DNA from: Comamonas koreensis
GTDB lineage: Bacteria; Pseudomonadota; Gammaproteobacteria; Burkholderiales; Burkholderiaceae_C
Direction of reading: 5' to 3'
Assembly: GCF_021026195.1 (NCBI RefSeq)
Contig: NZ_JAJNCT010000020.1
Span: 332,030 to 396,029 of the forward strand
DNA length: 64,000 nucleotides
In this document: in pieces, positions 8,692-17,004 of the stretch
Position numbering within the stretch: position 1 is the first letter of the stretch
Layout: every line of letters starts with the position of its first letter
Translations under genes and position numbers: made by a program
Notes under the pieces: generated by a model
Databases searched by the model: none
Seen by the model: the letters and a program-made list of their open reading frames with translations, nothing else
Told to the model about the DNA's origin: nothing

Positions 8692-9658
8692 TGGCCAGGT
8701 GGCGGCGCGCCCATTGCGCCGTCCAGCCGGCCAGCGCATCGGGGATGCTGCTGGCCTGGCCGGCCTCCAGCCCCAGATGCTGGGCCGACTGGCGCAGCAC
8801 GGCGATGCGCTGCTCGGCACTGTCCACCACGACGGCCGGCGCGCCATATTGTTTAGAGAGCTTTTCGCCATCGGCCTGCAGTACCAAGGGCGTGTGCATA
8901 TAGCGCGGCGCTGGCAGGCCCAGCGCGCGCTGCAGCAGCAACTGGCGCGGCGTGTTGTCGGCCAGGTCGGCGCCACGCACCACATCGCTGATGCCTTGCG
9001 CGGCGTCATCGACCACCACGGCCAGCTGGTAGGCCCAGAGGCCATCGGCGCGCTGCACCAGAAAATCGCCGACGCTGGCGGCCACATCCTGCTGCAGCGG
9101 GCCCAGCCAGCGGTCTTGCCACAGCAGCTGCTGGTCGCTGTGCAGCACCGGGTGCTCGGGCGTGGGCAACAAGTCATCTTCGGCCGCGATTGCGCTGGCA
9201 TGCTGCTGGTAGCGCAGGGTATGAAAGCGCCAACTGCGGCCGGTCTTGCCATGCAGGCCATCGCGGCAGGTGCCCGGGTAGGGGCGCTCGCCGTGGCGCT
9301 CGTGCACATGGCCTTGGGCGGCGAGCGCGGCATCCATGTCGCGGCGCGTACAGGCGCAAGGGTAGGCCCAGCCGGCTGCCTGCAGCTGCGCCAGGGCCTG
9401 GGCATAAAGGCCATGACGGGCGGATTGCCACTGTGGTGGCGCATCAGGGATCAGTTGCAGCGCATGGAGCTGGCGCAGGATCTCCTGGTCCATGCCGGGC
9501 GGGCAGCGGGGCGGGTCGATGTCTTCGATACGCAGCAACCAGGTGCCGCCATGGGCGCGGGCATCCAGCCAGGACGCCAGGGCCGACACCAGCGAGCCCG
9601 CATGCAGCGGCCCGGTGGGCGAGGGGGCAAAACGGCCGGTATAAACGCGAGAGCTCAT
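8684..9658 (-). CDS. gluQ: Glutamyl-Q tRNA(Asp) synthetase
   Basis: A 324-residue truncated glutamyl-tRNA synthetase that transfers glutamate onto queuosine 34 of tRNA-Asp. It has the class I catalytic signature in the form GRFAPSPTGPLHAGS (residues 8-22, HIGH variant), the LLRIEDIDPPR block, cysteines CACTRR and GTCRDG for the family zinc site, and a KLSKQYGAPA KMSKS-like loop. It has no anticodon-binding domain, which is diagnostic for GluQ/YadB as opposed to GltX. Its 3' end overlaps the convergent diiron gene by 8 bases. An upstream terminator and a MITE-like element separate it from the next minus-strand gene. Confidence 0.92.
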   Translation of the reverse strand: MSSRVYTGRFAPSPTGPLHAGSLVSALASWLDARAHGGTWLLRIEDIDPPRCPPGMDQEILRQLHALQLIPDAPPQWQSARHGLYAQALAQLQAAGWAYPCACTRRDMDAALAAQGHVHERHGERPYPGTCRDGLHGKTGRSWRFHTLRYQQHASAIAAEDDLLPTPEHPVLHSDQQLLWQDRWLGPLQQDVAASVGDFLVQRADGLWAYQLAVVVDDAAQGISDVVRGADLADNTPRQLLLQRALGLPAPRYMHTPLVLQADGEKLSKQYGAPAVVVDSAEQRIAVLRQSAQHLGLEAGQASSIPDALAGWTAQWARRHLATT

Positions 9659-9738
9659 GGGACAGCAAGTGTAATGCCGCTGGCCAGCGCGAAAAGCCGT
9701 TGCCCAGTATCGGCAACGGCTGAGGATGGAGAGAACGG

Positions 9739-9765
9739 AAAAGCGCCCGGCAGGCTGCCGGGCGC
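9739..9765 (-). terminator. Rho-independent terminator downstream of the FAD oxidoreductase
   Basis: A 10-bp perfect GC-rich stem (GCGCCCGGCA / TGCCGGGCGC, 9743-9752 with 9756-9765) and a 3-nt loop. Read on the minus strand it ends in TTTT. It lies beyond the MITE-like element relative to the oxidoreductase stop. Confidence 0.75.
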
Positions 9766-9774
9766 GCTGCGCTT

Positions 9775-9925
9775 AGAGTCGCTAACACGAGCCAGCAAAC
9801 CGAAGGTTTGCGGTTGAGGCTGGGCGCCCCCGACTAGGCGCCAAGCCGCAGGCAGTACAGACGTACGACAAGGCTTGGTGCGGCCGGCCAGGTAACGACG
9901 TATCAAGGGTTGTGTTAGCGCCTCT
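9775..9925. mobile_element. MITE-like 151-bp element with 19-bp imperfect terminal inverted repeats
   Basis: The left end AGAGTCGCTAACACGAGCC (9775-9793) matches the reverse complement of the right end at 9907-9925 at 16 of 19 positions, including an uninterrupted CGCTAACAC. The interior has a hairpin GCAAACC-GAA-GGTTTGC (9795-9811), a GGCGCC palindrome and a GTAC/ACGTACG-rich core, and no open reading frame of its own. The right end touches the TAA stop of the minus-strand FAD oxidoreductase. It resembles small non-autonomous repeats or intergenic palindromic units. Mobility is inferred from the ends only. Confidence 0.5.
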
Positions 9926-11040
9926 TATTCGCCGAGCACGGCCAGCGCGAGTTCCAGGCCAGATACAAAGGCGTCTTCAACCCGGTAGCCCAGGCACCAG
10001 TCGCCGCACAGGCCAATGGCGCTCTTGGCGTTCCACAGATGGCTACGGGCTTGGCCCTTGGCATCCTTGGGCAGGGGGTTGATGGTCTTGGCATAGCCCC
10101 ATTGCACAACGCGGATGTCGCTGGGGGTGGCGCGGATGCGGGTCAGCTCGGAGAAGGCCTGCAGCATCTTGGCGGCGACGCGCTGGGGCTCGTCGTTCTC
10201 ATGCTTGCGCGCCCAGTCGGGGCTGGCCTGCACGGTCCAGCGCTCGACCTTGCCACGGCCGGGCTTGGACGACTCGCGCGAGAGCCAGGTGATGCGGGGG
10301 TGTTCGGTGCGGGCGGCATTCCACTGCGGGCCCATATTGGTGATGCTGGGGTCGACCGCGTGGGCAAAGGTCAGAAGCAGGGTCCAGCTTGGAGCGATAT
10401 AGACATCGGACAGCTGCCAGTCGGCGGGCACATGGGTTTCGCTGTCGGCCAGCAGCTCCTGGGCTTCGGGCGAAGGGATGGCCAGCACGATGCCATCGAG
10501 GCCGGCGTAGACATGCACGCCGCCGTCGACGTCTTCGGTACGCAACTGCCACTGCTGGGGGTTGAGTGCATCGCGCTCAAAAGCCAGCGCGTATTCGTTA
10601 AGGCGAACGGTCAGCGGCGCGGCCCAGGAGGCGAGCAGGCTGTCCATCGTGGGGACGCCCACCAGATGGGCTTCCATGCCGCGCTGCGTGGTCACGGCGA
10701 CCTTGCCGGTGGCATCCAGGGTGCGGATGGCGTTGACGCTCCAATGGCGGGTGACGTTGGGCGTGGTGTCCAGCGCCAACTGGAAGCGCGGGTCGCGCAC
10801 CGTGAAGAACTGGGCGCCGACATCGAAGCTGCCGTGCGCGCTGTGGCGGCTGGCCATGCGGCCACCCACCTGGGGTTGTGCTTCGATCACGGTGACCTGG
10901 TGGCCCGCTTGCTGCAAGGTGCGGGCGCAGACGACGCCCGCCATGCCGGCGCCTACCACCACATAGTGCTTGCGGGTGGCCAGAACAATATGGGAAGAGG
11001 AGGCTGATCGTTTGGGTTTGGGGGGAATGCGAGAAGACAT
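9925..11040 (-). CDS. FAD-dependent amine-oxidase-like oxidoreductase
   Basis: A 371-residue NAD(P)/FAD-binding protein. The dinucleotide-binding VVVGAGMAGVVCA is at residues 27-39 (Gly30, Gly32, Gly35). The ribose-binding acidic residue is E53 in VTVIEAQPQVGGRM. A late GLCGDWCLGYRVEDAF block near the C-terminus closes the FAD site, as in renalase/RenA-like and amine-oxidase-type flavoproteins. Residues 1-24 are a basic, Ser-rich extension before the Rossmann strand. Start 11040 (MSSRIPP) was chosen; an in-frame start 78 bases upstream is possible. The substrate is not identifiable. It stands alone, with the LysR gene upstream on the same strand. Confidence 0.8.
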   Translation of the reverse strand: MSSRIPPKPKRSASSSHIVLATRKHYVVVGAGMAGVVCARTLQQAGHQVTVIEAQPQVGGRMASRHSAHGSFDVGAQFFTVRDPRFQLALDTTPNVTRHWSVNAIRTLDATGKVAVTTQRGMEAHLVGVPTMDSLLASWAAPLTVRLNEYALAFERDALNPQQWQLRTEDVDGGVHVYAGLDGIVLAIPSPEAQELLADSETHVPADWQLSDVYIAPSWTLLLTFAHAVDPSITNMGPQWNAARTEHPRITWLSRESSKPGRGKVERWTVQASPDWARKHENDEPQRVAAKMLQAFSELTRIRATPSDIRVVQWGYAKTINPLPKDAKGQARSHLWNAKSAIGLCGDWCLGYRVEDAFVSGLELALAVLGE

Positions 11041-11152
11041 GAAAGACTTTCTGTACTGTTTCGACAAACGATAAGGCATCACAGATGGCTGCAGGTGCAG
11101 CAGCATCTGGAGAACCACTCTACACGGTGTGCATGCCCATTTTGCTCAGGAT

Positions 11153-12091
11153 TTATCCCACATAGTGATTGCTCAGCAAAGAAGTGCGTGTGGCCTCGGA
11201 CTGCAACTGGTCCAGCCACCACTGCAAAGCCTTGCCCGGATTGGTGCCGCGCCAGGCGTAGCGCAGCTTGATCTTGCGCGGTGGCCGCATCAACTCGCGC
11301 TCCACCAACTGGCCGCTGCGCAGATAGGGCATGGTCATGTTGTCGGGCAGAAAGCCGCCACCAATCCCGCGCAGCTGCGCCTGGAGCTTGGCCTGCATAG
11401 TGTCCACCGTCAGCACATCCTGGCCGTTGATCACGCCGATGGTCTGGCCATTTCCGCTGCGCGAGGAATCGGCGACCGCAATGATGCGGTGCTGGCGCAG
11501 CACCTCGTCGCTGATGGGTTGCAACTCGTCAGCGAGGCGGTGGTGGGGGGCGACGACATAGCGGAAGGTAATCTCGCCCAGGTCCAGCTGCTGCAGGCCC
11601 GCCACGTGCGATGCATCGACGGCAATGCCGATGGCCAGATCGGCGCGGCCCGAGCTGAGGGCTTCCAAGGTACCGGCCAGTATGGAGTCAGTGATCTTGA
11701 GCCTGGTGGGCGGCGCGATCGTGTAGAAGGCCTCGATCAACTCCAGCAGGGTGGTGCGCGATATCACCCCGTCGACGGCAATGCGCAGCTCGGGCTCCCA
11801 GCCGGTAGCGACGCGGCGTACGCGGTTGGCAACGGCATCCACTTCCGACAGCAGGCGCGCGCCTTCGCGCAGCAGCTCCTGGCCAGCCTCGGTGGGCCTG
11901 GCCTGGCGCGCGCTGCGGTCAAACAGCAGCACATCCAGGGCATCCTCGACCTGGCGGATACGGTAGGTGAGCGCGCTGGGCACCAGACCCAGCTGGCGTG
12001 CTGCAGCGGCAAAGCTGCCGGAGTCCGCCACCAGCTGGAGCAAGGCCAGGGTATCGGGGGTGAGGACATCGCGGTCACGCAACAAGGCCAT
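11153..12091 (-). CDS. LysR-family transcriptional regulator
   Basis: A 312-residue LysR-type regulator. The winged helix-turn-helix is at residues about 12-70 (TLALLQLVADSGSFAAAARQLG, then PSALTYRIRQVEDALDVLLFDR), followed by a type 2 periplasmic-binding effector domain to the end. It is transcribed divergently from pirin and DoxX across a 232-bp spacer holding a TTTTGA-N9-TCAAAA inverted repeat. A LysR/pirin/DoxX arrangement is common in proteobacteria, so it probably controls those genes and itself. The inducer is unknown. Confidence 0.92.
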   Translation of the reverse strand: MALLRDRDVLTPDTLALLQLVADSGSFAAAARQLGLVPSALTYRIRQVEDALDVLLFDRSARQARPTEAGQELLREGARLLSEVDAVANRVRRVATGWEPELRIAVDGVISRTTLLELIEAFYTIAPPTRLKITDSILAGTLEALSSGRADLAIGIAVDASHVAGLQQLDLGEITFRYVVAPHHRLADELQPISDEVLRQHRIIAVADSSRSGNGQTIGVINGQDVLTVDTMQAKLQAQLRGIGGGFLPDNMTMPYLRSGQLVERELMRPPRKIKLRYAWRGTNPGKALQWWLDQLQSEATRTSLLSNHYVG

Positions 12092-12209
12092 TTTGACGGT
12101 TCTTTCCTACATGCAGCCCTGGGCAGATCGGTAAATCTTCGCTGCTGAGGCCGGCTTGATTCAGGCTTGACGAGATCGTGGATACGTTCTGGAAAAAGCC
12201 CATCAGATT

Positions 12210-12230
12210 TTTTGAATGATGCCATCAAAA
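12210..12230. promoter_or_regulatory. Candidate LysR operator
   Basis: TTTTGA (12210-12215), nine bases, TCAAAA (12225-12230): a perfect 6-bp inverted repeat in the LysR T-N11-A style. It is centred 104 bases before the pirin start and 129 bases before the lysR start, in the divergent spacer. Confidence 0.55.
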
Positions 12231-12323
12231 CCGCTGCCCGGCAGGCGGATGCTGCGGTTTTACAGTCTTGGACATGGTGATGAACAGCGCAATGTGCGCC
12301 GTTAGCCAGACAGGAGATCAAAA

Positions 12324-13025
12324 ATGTTGATGGTTCGTAAATCTGCCGATCGTGGCCATGCTGACCATGGCTGGCTGCGCTCCAACCACAGTTTCTCGTT
12401 TGCCGGCTACTACGACCCCCGCTTCATGGGCTGGGGCAATCTGCGCGTGATCAATGAAGACCGGGTGGCACCGGGCAAGGGCTTTGGCACCCATGGCCAC
12501 CGCGACATGGAAATCATCAGCTATGTGCTGGAAGGCAACCTGGCCCACAAGGACAGCATGGGCCACATCGAAGGCCTGCCACCGGGCGATGTGCAGCGCA
12601 TGAGCGCCGGCACCGGCGTGCAGCACAGCGAGTTCAACCATGCCAGCGGCCAGGAAACGCATTTTCTGCAGATCTGGATCGAGCCCGATCGCAAGGGCAT
12701 TGCGCCCAGCTATGCACAAAAGACGTTTGCGGATGCGGACAAGCGCGGCCAGCTGCGCCTGGTGGTGTCGCCCGATGGGGCCGACGGCTCGCTGACGATG
12801 AACGCCGATGCGCGCATGTATGCCGGATTGCTTGACGGCGATGAAGAGGCCAGCCTGCGCCTGGAGCCCGGACGCAAGTCCTATGTCTATGTGGTGCGGG
12901 GCGATGTGTCGGTGAACGACACGGCGCTGCACACCGGGGATGCGGCCTATCTGGACCAGGAGACATCGCTGCGCCTGGCGCAGGCCCGCGATGCCGAAGT
13001 GCTGGTATTTGATCTGGCTGCCTGA
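12324..13025 (+). CDS. Pirin-family protein
   Basis: A 233-residue bicupin. The metal ligands of the N-terminal cupin are clear: H57 and H59 in GTHGHRDMEI, H101 and E103 in GVQHSEFNHA. These correspond to the iron-binding residues of human pirin (H56, H58, H101, E103) and of YhhW, which has quercetin 2,3-dioxygenase activity in vitro. AGGAG precedes the ATG by eight bases. DoxX follows on the same strand, 91 bases downstream. The divergent LysR gene and the operator-like repeat suggest inducible control, often by electrophilic or oxidative stress in related species (inference). The physiological substrate is unknown. Confidence 0.9.
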   Translation: MLMVRKSADRGHADHGWLRSNHSFSFAGYYDPRFMGWGNLRVINEDRVAPGKGFGTHGHRDMEIISYVLEGNLAHKDSMGHIEGLPPGDVQRMSAGTGVQHSEFNHASGQETHFLQIWIEPDRKGIAPSYAQKTFADADKRGQLRLVVSPDGADGSLTMNADARMYAGLLDGDEEASLRLEPGRKSYVYVVRGDVSVNDTALHTGDAAYLDQETSLRLAQARDAEVLVFDLAA

Positions 13026-13116
13026 TGCACAGGGGGCGCTGCCATGGAGGGCCGCCCCCGTGTGGCGCAGGTGTGGGTGTTGGTAGTAGTGGTGGTGTTA
13101 TTTCAAGGAGAAAAAT

Positions 13117-13527
13117 ATGAATGCTTTGCAAAATCCTTTGGCCCTGCTGGGCCGTATCCTGATTGCCTGGTTCTTTATCATTCCAGGCTGGGGCAAGTTG
13201 ACCGGCTTTGCCGGCGCCGTAGGCTATGCCCAATCGGCAGGCATGCCGATGCCCGAGGTGGGCGTGGCCGTGGGCCTGGCAATTGAGATTCTGGGTGGTC
13301 TGGCCTTGCTGCTGGGCTTTGGCACGCGCTATGCCGCCGCCATTCTGGCGATCTTTACCTTGGCCGCGACGGTGATCTTCCATGCCTACTGGTCGGTTCC
13401 CGCCGAGGCCGTGATGGTGACCAAGCTGCTGTTCAACAAGAACATCGCCATCGTTGGCGGTCTGCTGGCCTTTGCCGCCTTTGGCGCCGGTGCCTGGAGC
13501 CTGGACGCCAAGCGCCACGCTGCTTGA
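13117..13527 (+). CDS. DoxX-family membrane protein
   Basis: A 136-residue integral membrane protein with four hydrophobic segments, at about residues 9-27, 45-67, 71-90 and 105-125. It starts NALQNPLALLGRILIAWFFI, and the second half of helix 1 carries the IPGWGKL motif typical of DoxX/YqjF proteins. AAGGAG lies just before the ATG. It is the second gene after pirin. Members are often induced with pirin-like proteins under electrophile stress, and some take part in thiosulfate:quinone oxidation; nothing here points to the latter. The biochemical role is not assigned. Confidence 0.88.
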   Translation: MNALQNPLALLGRILIAWFFIIPGWGKLTGFAGAVGYAQSAGMPMPEVGVAVGLAIEILGGLALLLGFGTRYAAAILAIFTLAATVIFHAYWSVPAEAVMVTKLLFNKNIAIVGGLLAFAAFGAGAWSLDAKRHAA

Positions 13528-13562
13528 TCGCTCGCAGCATGCCGAGCCGGGCAGCTTAACTG

Positions 13563-14327
13563 TCAAGGCTCGGTCTTGAGCGCCGTCTTGCGCAAGTCGT
13601 CATCGACGGCGCGGCGCTCGTCAAACACAAAGCAGCTGCCCTGGTAGCCGCTGCCATCGGTTTCCTCAAAGTACTTGAGGATGCCGCCTTCCAGCTGGTA
13701 GACATGCGTCAGGCCTTCTTCCTGCATCAGGATGGCGGCCTTTTCGCAGCGGATGCCACCGGTGCAGTAGCTCACCACGGTCTTGCCGGCCAGGTCCTCT
13801 CTGTGCGCCCGCAGCTGTGCAGGGAACTCGGTGAACTTGCACAGCCGCCAATCAATCGCGCCAACAAAGGCGCCTTCGTCCACCTCGTAGTCATTGCGGG
13901 TGTCCAGGGTGACCACCGGGCGGCCCTGGTCATCATGGCCTTGCTGCAGCCAGCGCTGCAGATCACGGGGGCTGACCGAAGGTGCGCGGCCATTGGCGGG
14001 GCGGATCGCAGGGTGGTCCATGCGGATGATCTCCGGCTTGACCTTGACCAGCATCTTGCGAAACGGCACGGTCTGCGACCAGCTCTCCTTGGGCTCTACA
14101 TCCGCAAAACGTGGGTCCTGGCGCAGCGCATCCACCCAGGCATGTACCGCCTCGGCGGGGCCAGCCAGAAAGAAATTGATGCCTTCCTCGGCCAACAATA
14201 CCGTGCCCTTGAGCGCCAGATCGGCCGCGCGCTGGGCCAGCAGCTCGCGCAGCGCCTCACAGTCAGGCAGGCTGACGAACTTGTAGCAGGAGATGTTGAG
14301 AATCGAGGACACGGTGGTATCTGGCAA
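13563..14327 (-). CDS. trhO: tRNA uridine(34) hydroxylase / rhodanese-domain protein
   Basis: A 254-residue YceA/TrhO-type protein. An N-terminal acylphosphatase-like domain ([18 protein letters not shown], residues about 39-56) is followed by a rhodanese domain with the active-site loop [12 protein letters not shown] (C188 catalytic, C194 conserved). In Escherichia coli this family hydroxylates U34 of certain tRNAs with prephenate-derived help from TrhP. The length matches that of short family members. It is convergent with doxX and lies 109 bases from the sulP stop on the same strand. Family assignment is firm; the tRNA target is by homology. Confidence 0.88.
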   Translation of the reverse strand: MPDTTVSSILNISCYKFVSLPDCEALRELLAQRAADLALKGTVLLAEEGINFFLAGPAEAVHAWVDALRQDPRFADVEPKESWSQTVPFRKMLVKVKPEIIRMDHPAIRPANGRAPSVSPRDLQRWLQQGHDDQGRPVVTLDTRNDYEVDEGAFVGAIDWRLCKFTEFPAQLRAHREDLAGKTVVSYCTGGIRCEKAAILMQEEGLTHVYQLEGGILKYFEETDGSGYQGSCFVFDERRAVDDDLRKTALKTEP

Positions 14328-14342
14328 AGCTTCGGGGGATGG

Positions 14343-14383
14343 AAATAGCCGCCGGTGCCGGAGCGCAGGGCGGGCGGCTATTT
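14343..14383 (-). terminator. Possible terminator of the SulP gene
   Basis: An 11-bp perfect stem AAATAGCCGCC / GGCGGCTATTT (14343-14353 with 14373-14383) separated by 19 bases, 54 bases after the sulP stop. The U-run is only UAUUU, so the call is tentative. Confidence 0.45.
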
Positions 14384-14436
14384 TAGCCAGGGAAGCACGG
14401 GCCGCCGCTCAGGCCCATGCGGCAGGGCCCGAATCG

Positions 14437-16131
14437 CTAGATCGAATACTCGATGCCGTCATCGCTGTGCGCGCGGTTCATCGCCTGCAGAAACTCGGCA
14501 TCGGTGCGGTACATGCGCAGATGCGGGTTGTCCTGCAGCAGGCCGGCGCGTTTGAGGCGGGCTTCGACGGGCAGCTTCATGCCGACGATATGCAGCATGC
14601 CGCCGCGCTTGGCGGCCATGCGCTCCAGCCGCACAAAGGCTTCGACGCCGGTGATGTCGATCTGGTTCATCGGCTGGGCCAGCAGCGCCAGCTGGCGGTA
14701 GTGCCCATGCTGGGCCCAGACATTGGCAGCGCGCTCTTCCAGTGCAGCTGCTGAGGCAAAGTCCAGCTCCGAATCCATGCGCAAAGCCAGCAAATCCGGG
14801 GCCAGCGGTGGCAGCTGCCAGAGATGGCGGTCGCGCAGGCTGCCATCCGGGTGCAGGCCCACTTCAACAATGCGCGGGTGCAGGCGGTTGTAGAGAAAGT
14901 AGCAGGAGCTGAGCAGGATGCCCGAGAGCACGCCCCAGTAGATGCGCGGCGCCGTCAGCAAGGTGATCCCGAAAGTGGCGACCGCAATACATCCTTCAAC
15001 GCGCGAGATCTTGAACAGATAGAGCAGGGCGCGCGGCTTGACCAGGTTGGCGACGGCCGTCATCACAATCGCGGCCAGTGCCGCCTGCGGCACATGGTAG
15101 AGCGCGGGGATGAACCACAGCACCACGCTGACGACCAGCAAAATCGAGAACACATTGGCGTATCCGGTCTTGGCACCTGCCAGCAGATTGACGGCAGAGC
15201 GCGAGAACGAGGCGCTGGTGGCAAAGCTGCCGAACAGGCCGGCGCTCATCTTGGACAGGCCCTGGGCCACCAGCTCCTGGCTGCTGTCCCAGCGCGTGCC
15301 TGCCTGTTGGTGCTCGACCTGGGCGCTGGAAGCCGTCTCCAATGCACTGACCAGCGAGATCACCAGCACCGGCATGACCAGCAGGCCAAACTGCGACCAG
15401 TCCAGCATGCCGGGCCAGACCAGGTGTGGCAGGCCGGTCGGCAGGTGGCCGACCACGGCGCCGCCCTTGTCGGCAAAGTCAGTCAGCCAACTGACCAGCC
15501 CAGTGCCGGCGATCACAAAAACCGCCGACGGGAAAGCCGGGCGCCACTTCTTGCACAGAACCAGGATGGCGATGCTGACCAGACCCAGCACGATGGAGCG
15601 CCAGTCAAACAGCCCCAAAGAGGGGTTGTCCCAGACGGTGGCCCAGTCGCTGCGCATGCCCAGCAGGCTGGGCAGCTGTGAGGCCAGAATCAGCAGTGCG
15701 GCAGCCTGGGTGAAACCAGCCAGTACCGGCGAGGTCACCAGGTTCAGCAGCCAGCCGGCACGCACCAGGCCCAGGCTCAGCTGCACCAGGCCGGCCATGA
15801 TGGCCATCCAGGCCGCCAGCACCACCCACTGGGCCGAGCCGGGCTCGGCCATGCCGGTCAGCGATGCGCCAATCAGCAAAGCACTGAGGGCGGTGGGCCC
15901 GACTCCCAGCCGTGGCGAGGGGCTGAAGAGAATGGCCACGGCCGCTGGAATGATCGAGGCATAGATACCGGTGATCAGCGGCATGCCGGCCAGATGCGCA
16001 TAGGCCACGCCCTGCGGAACCAGCATCAGGCCCACCGTCATCCCCGCCATGAATTCGCCCTGCAATAGTGCTTTGCTTGGTTTGGGCCAGCGCAGGAAGG
16101 GGAAAATTCGGTAGATCAGCGAGGACTGCAT
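14437..16131 (-). CDS. SulP-family inorganic anion transporter with STAS domain
   Basis: A 564-residue SLC26/SulP transporter. After a short amphipathic start, residues about 20-415 form the hydrophobic transport core. It includes MAGMTVGLMLVPQGVAYAHLAGMP, the family signature around helix 1, and the SPSPRLGVGPTALSALL region near helices 3-4. The final 130 residues form a cytoplasmic STAS domain (SELDFASAAALEERAANVW, then QIDITGVEAFVRLE). Typical substrates are sulfate, bicarbonate or dicarboxylates; no carbonic anhydrase neighbour gives a hint. Start 16131 (MQSSLIYRIFPFLRW) fits the family. An in-frame upstream extension is Arg/Cys-rich and unlikely. It is divergent from the BON gene. Confidence 0.9.
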   Translation of the reverse strand: MQSSLIYRIFPFLRWPKPSKALLQGEFMAGMTVGLMLVPQGVAYAHLAGMPLITGIYASIIPAAVAILFSPSPRLGVGPTALSALLIGASLTGMAEPGSAQWVVLAAWMAIMAGLVQLSLGLVRAGWLLNLVTSPVLAGFTQAAALLILASQLPSLLGMRSDWATVWDNPSLGLFDWRSIVLGLVSIAILVLCKKWRPAFPSAVFVIAGTGLVSWLTDFADKGGAVVGHLPTGLPHLVWPGMLDWSQFGLLVMPVLVISLVSALETASSAQVEHQQAGTRWDSSQELVAQGLSKMSAGLFGSFATSASFSRSAVNLLAGAKTGYANVFSILLVVSVVLWFIPALYHVPQAALAAIVMTAVANLVKPRALLYLFKISRVEGCIAVATFGITLLTAPRIYWGVLSGILLSSCYFLYNRLHPRIVEVGLHPDGSLRDRHLWQLPPLAPDLLALRMDSELDFASAAALEERAANVWAQHGHYRQLALLAQPMNQIDITGVEAFVRLERMAAKRGGMLHIVGMKLPVEARLKRAGLLQDNPHLRMYRTDAEFLQAMNRAHSDDGIEYSI

Positions 16132-16377
16132 GCCAGCATTGTCGCCGCATCGGCCTAGACATGCAGCGTGGCGCTTGCGCAAGGGTGACTGCGGCGGCGG
16201 TGTGAAGCCCGGACTGTGAAGAATTGCCACGGCCAGGTATCTTGCGGGTATAGCTTGCAGTTTCTTGTCGCAAGGCCTAGGCAGCTGGCCAGGTCGCCGC
16301 CACAATGAGGAGCACCGACAGCGCCGTGCTGGCGAGGTCCAGCCCCTTTCCTGTGCCTGCCTTGGCTCCCGCTTCCC

Positions 16378-16821
16378 ATGCACTTGATCCGTCGCTCCTC
16401 CGTTGTCAAAACCTTAGCCATCGCTGCGCTGGCGCTTGCCCTGATGGGCGCTGGCCTGGCGGCCCTGTGGCAGGGCGGGGCGCTGCAGCAGGCCTGGCAT
16501 TGGAGCCAGGGTGTGGGGCAGACGCTGGATGCCTCGGGCCAACGAGCCAGCCAGGCGGTGGAGCGCGCCGCTCAGGCCAATCGCCGCCGTGCCGAAGATG
16601 ACGCCATCTCGTCGCAGGTGATGGATGCGCTGGCCGCCTCGCAAAGCCAGGAGCTGGTGGCCCTGCAGGTGGAGACCTCGCATGCAATGGTCACCGTGCG
16701 CGGTACGGTCTCGTCCAGACCGCTGCTGGACCGTGCGGTGGCGCTTGCGAACAGCACGCCCGGAGTGCATGGCGTTTTCAGCCTGATCCAGATCCAGGGG
16801 CGTGCGGATGCGCCGAGTTGA
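16378..16821 (+). CDS. BON-domain protein with an N-terminal membrane anchor
   Basis: A 147-residue protein. Residues about 8-31 (VVKTLAIAALALALMGAGLAALW) form a transmembrane anchor or uncleaved signal. A helical linker rich in Ala/Gln/Arg follows. Residues about 75-142 then show a BON-like fold: ISSQVMDALAASQ, MVTVRGTVSSRPLLDRAVALANSTPGV, then HGVFSLIQIQG. BON domains bind phospholipid or envelope surfaces, as in OsmY and DolP, so it probably sits on the periplasmic side of the membrane. It is a single-gene unit divergent from sulP. No clear Shine-Dalgarno precedes the ATG. Confidence 0.75.
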   Translation: MHLIRRSSVVKTLAIAALALALMGAGLAALWQGGALQQAWHWSQGVGQTLDASGQRASQAVERAAQANRRRAEDDAISSQVMDALAASQSQELVALQVETSHAMVTVRGTVSSRPLLDRAVALANSTPGVHGVFSLIQIQGRADAPS

Positions 16822-17004
16822 GCAAATTCATTCAAGGCAGTCCCTGTCCCGTCCATGGCATTAGTCCCCGTTTGCGCCGCAGCTAGGCGCTTGGCCGCAT
16901 AATGCCGCCCAACACCGAAGGTGCCGGTTTTGCATGCAGAGCCGGGCACTGCTCTTCTTATTGGGCGGCCTCGGGCCTGCCTTTCTCTACCTGCGTTCGC
17001 CGCC

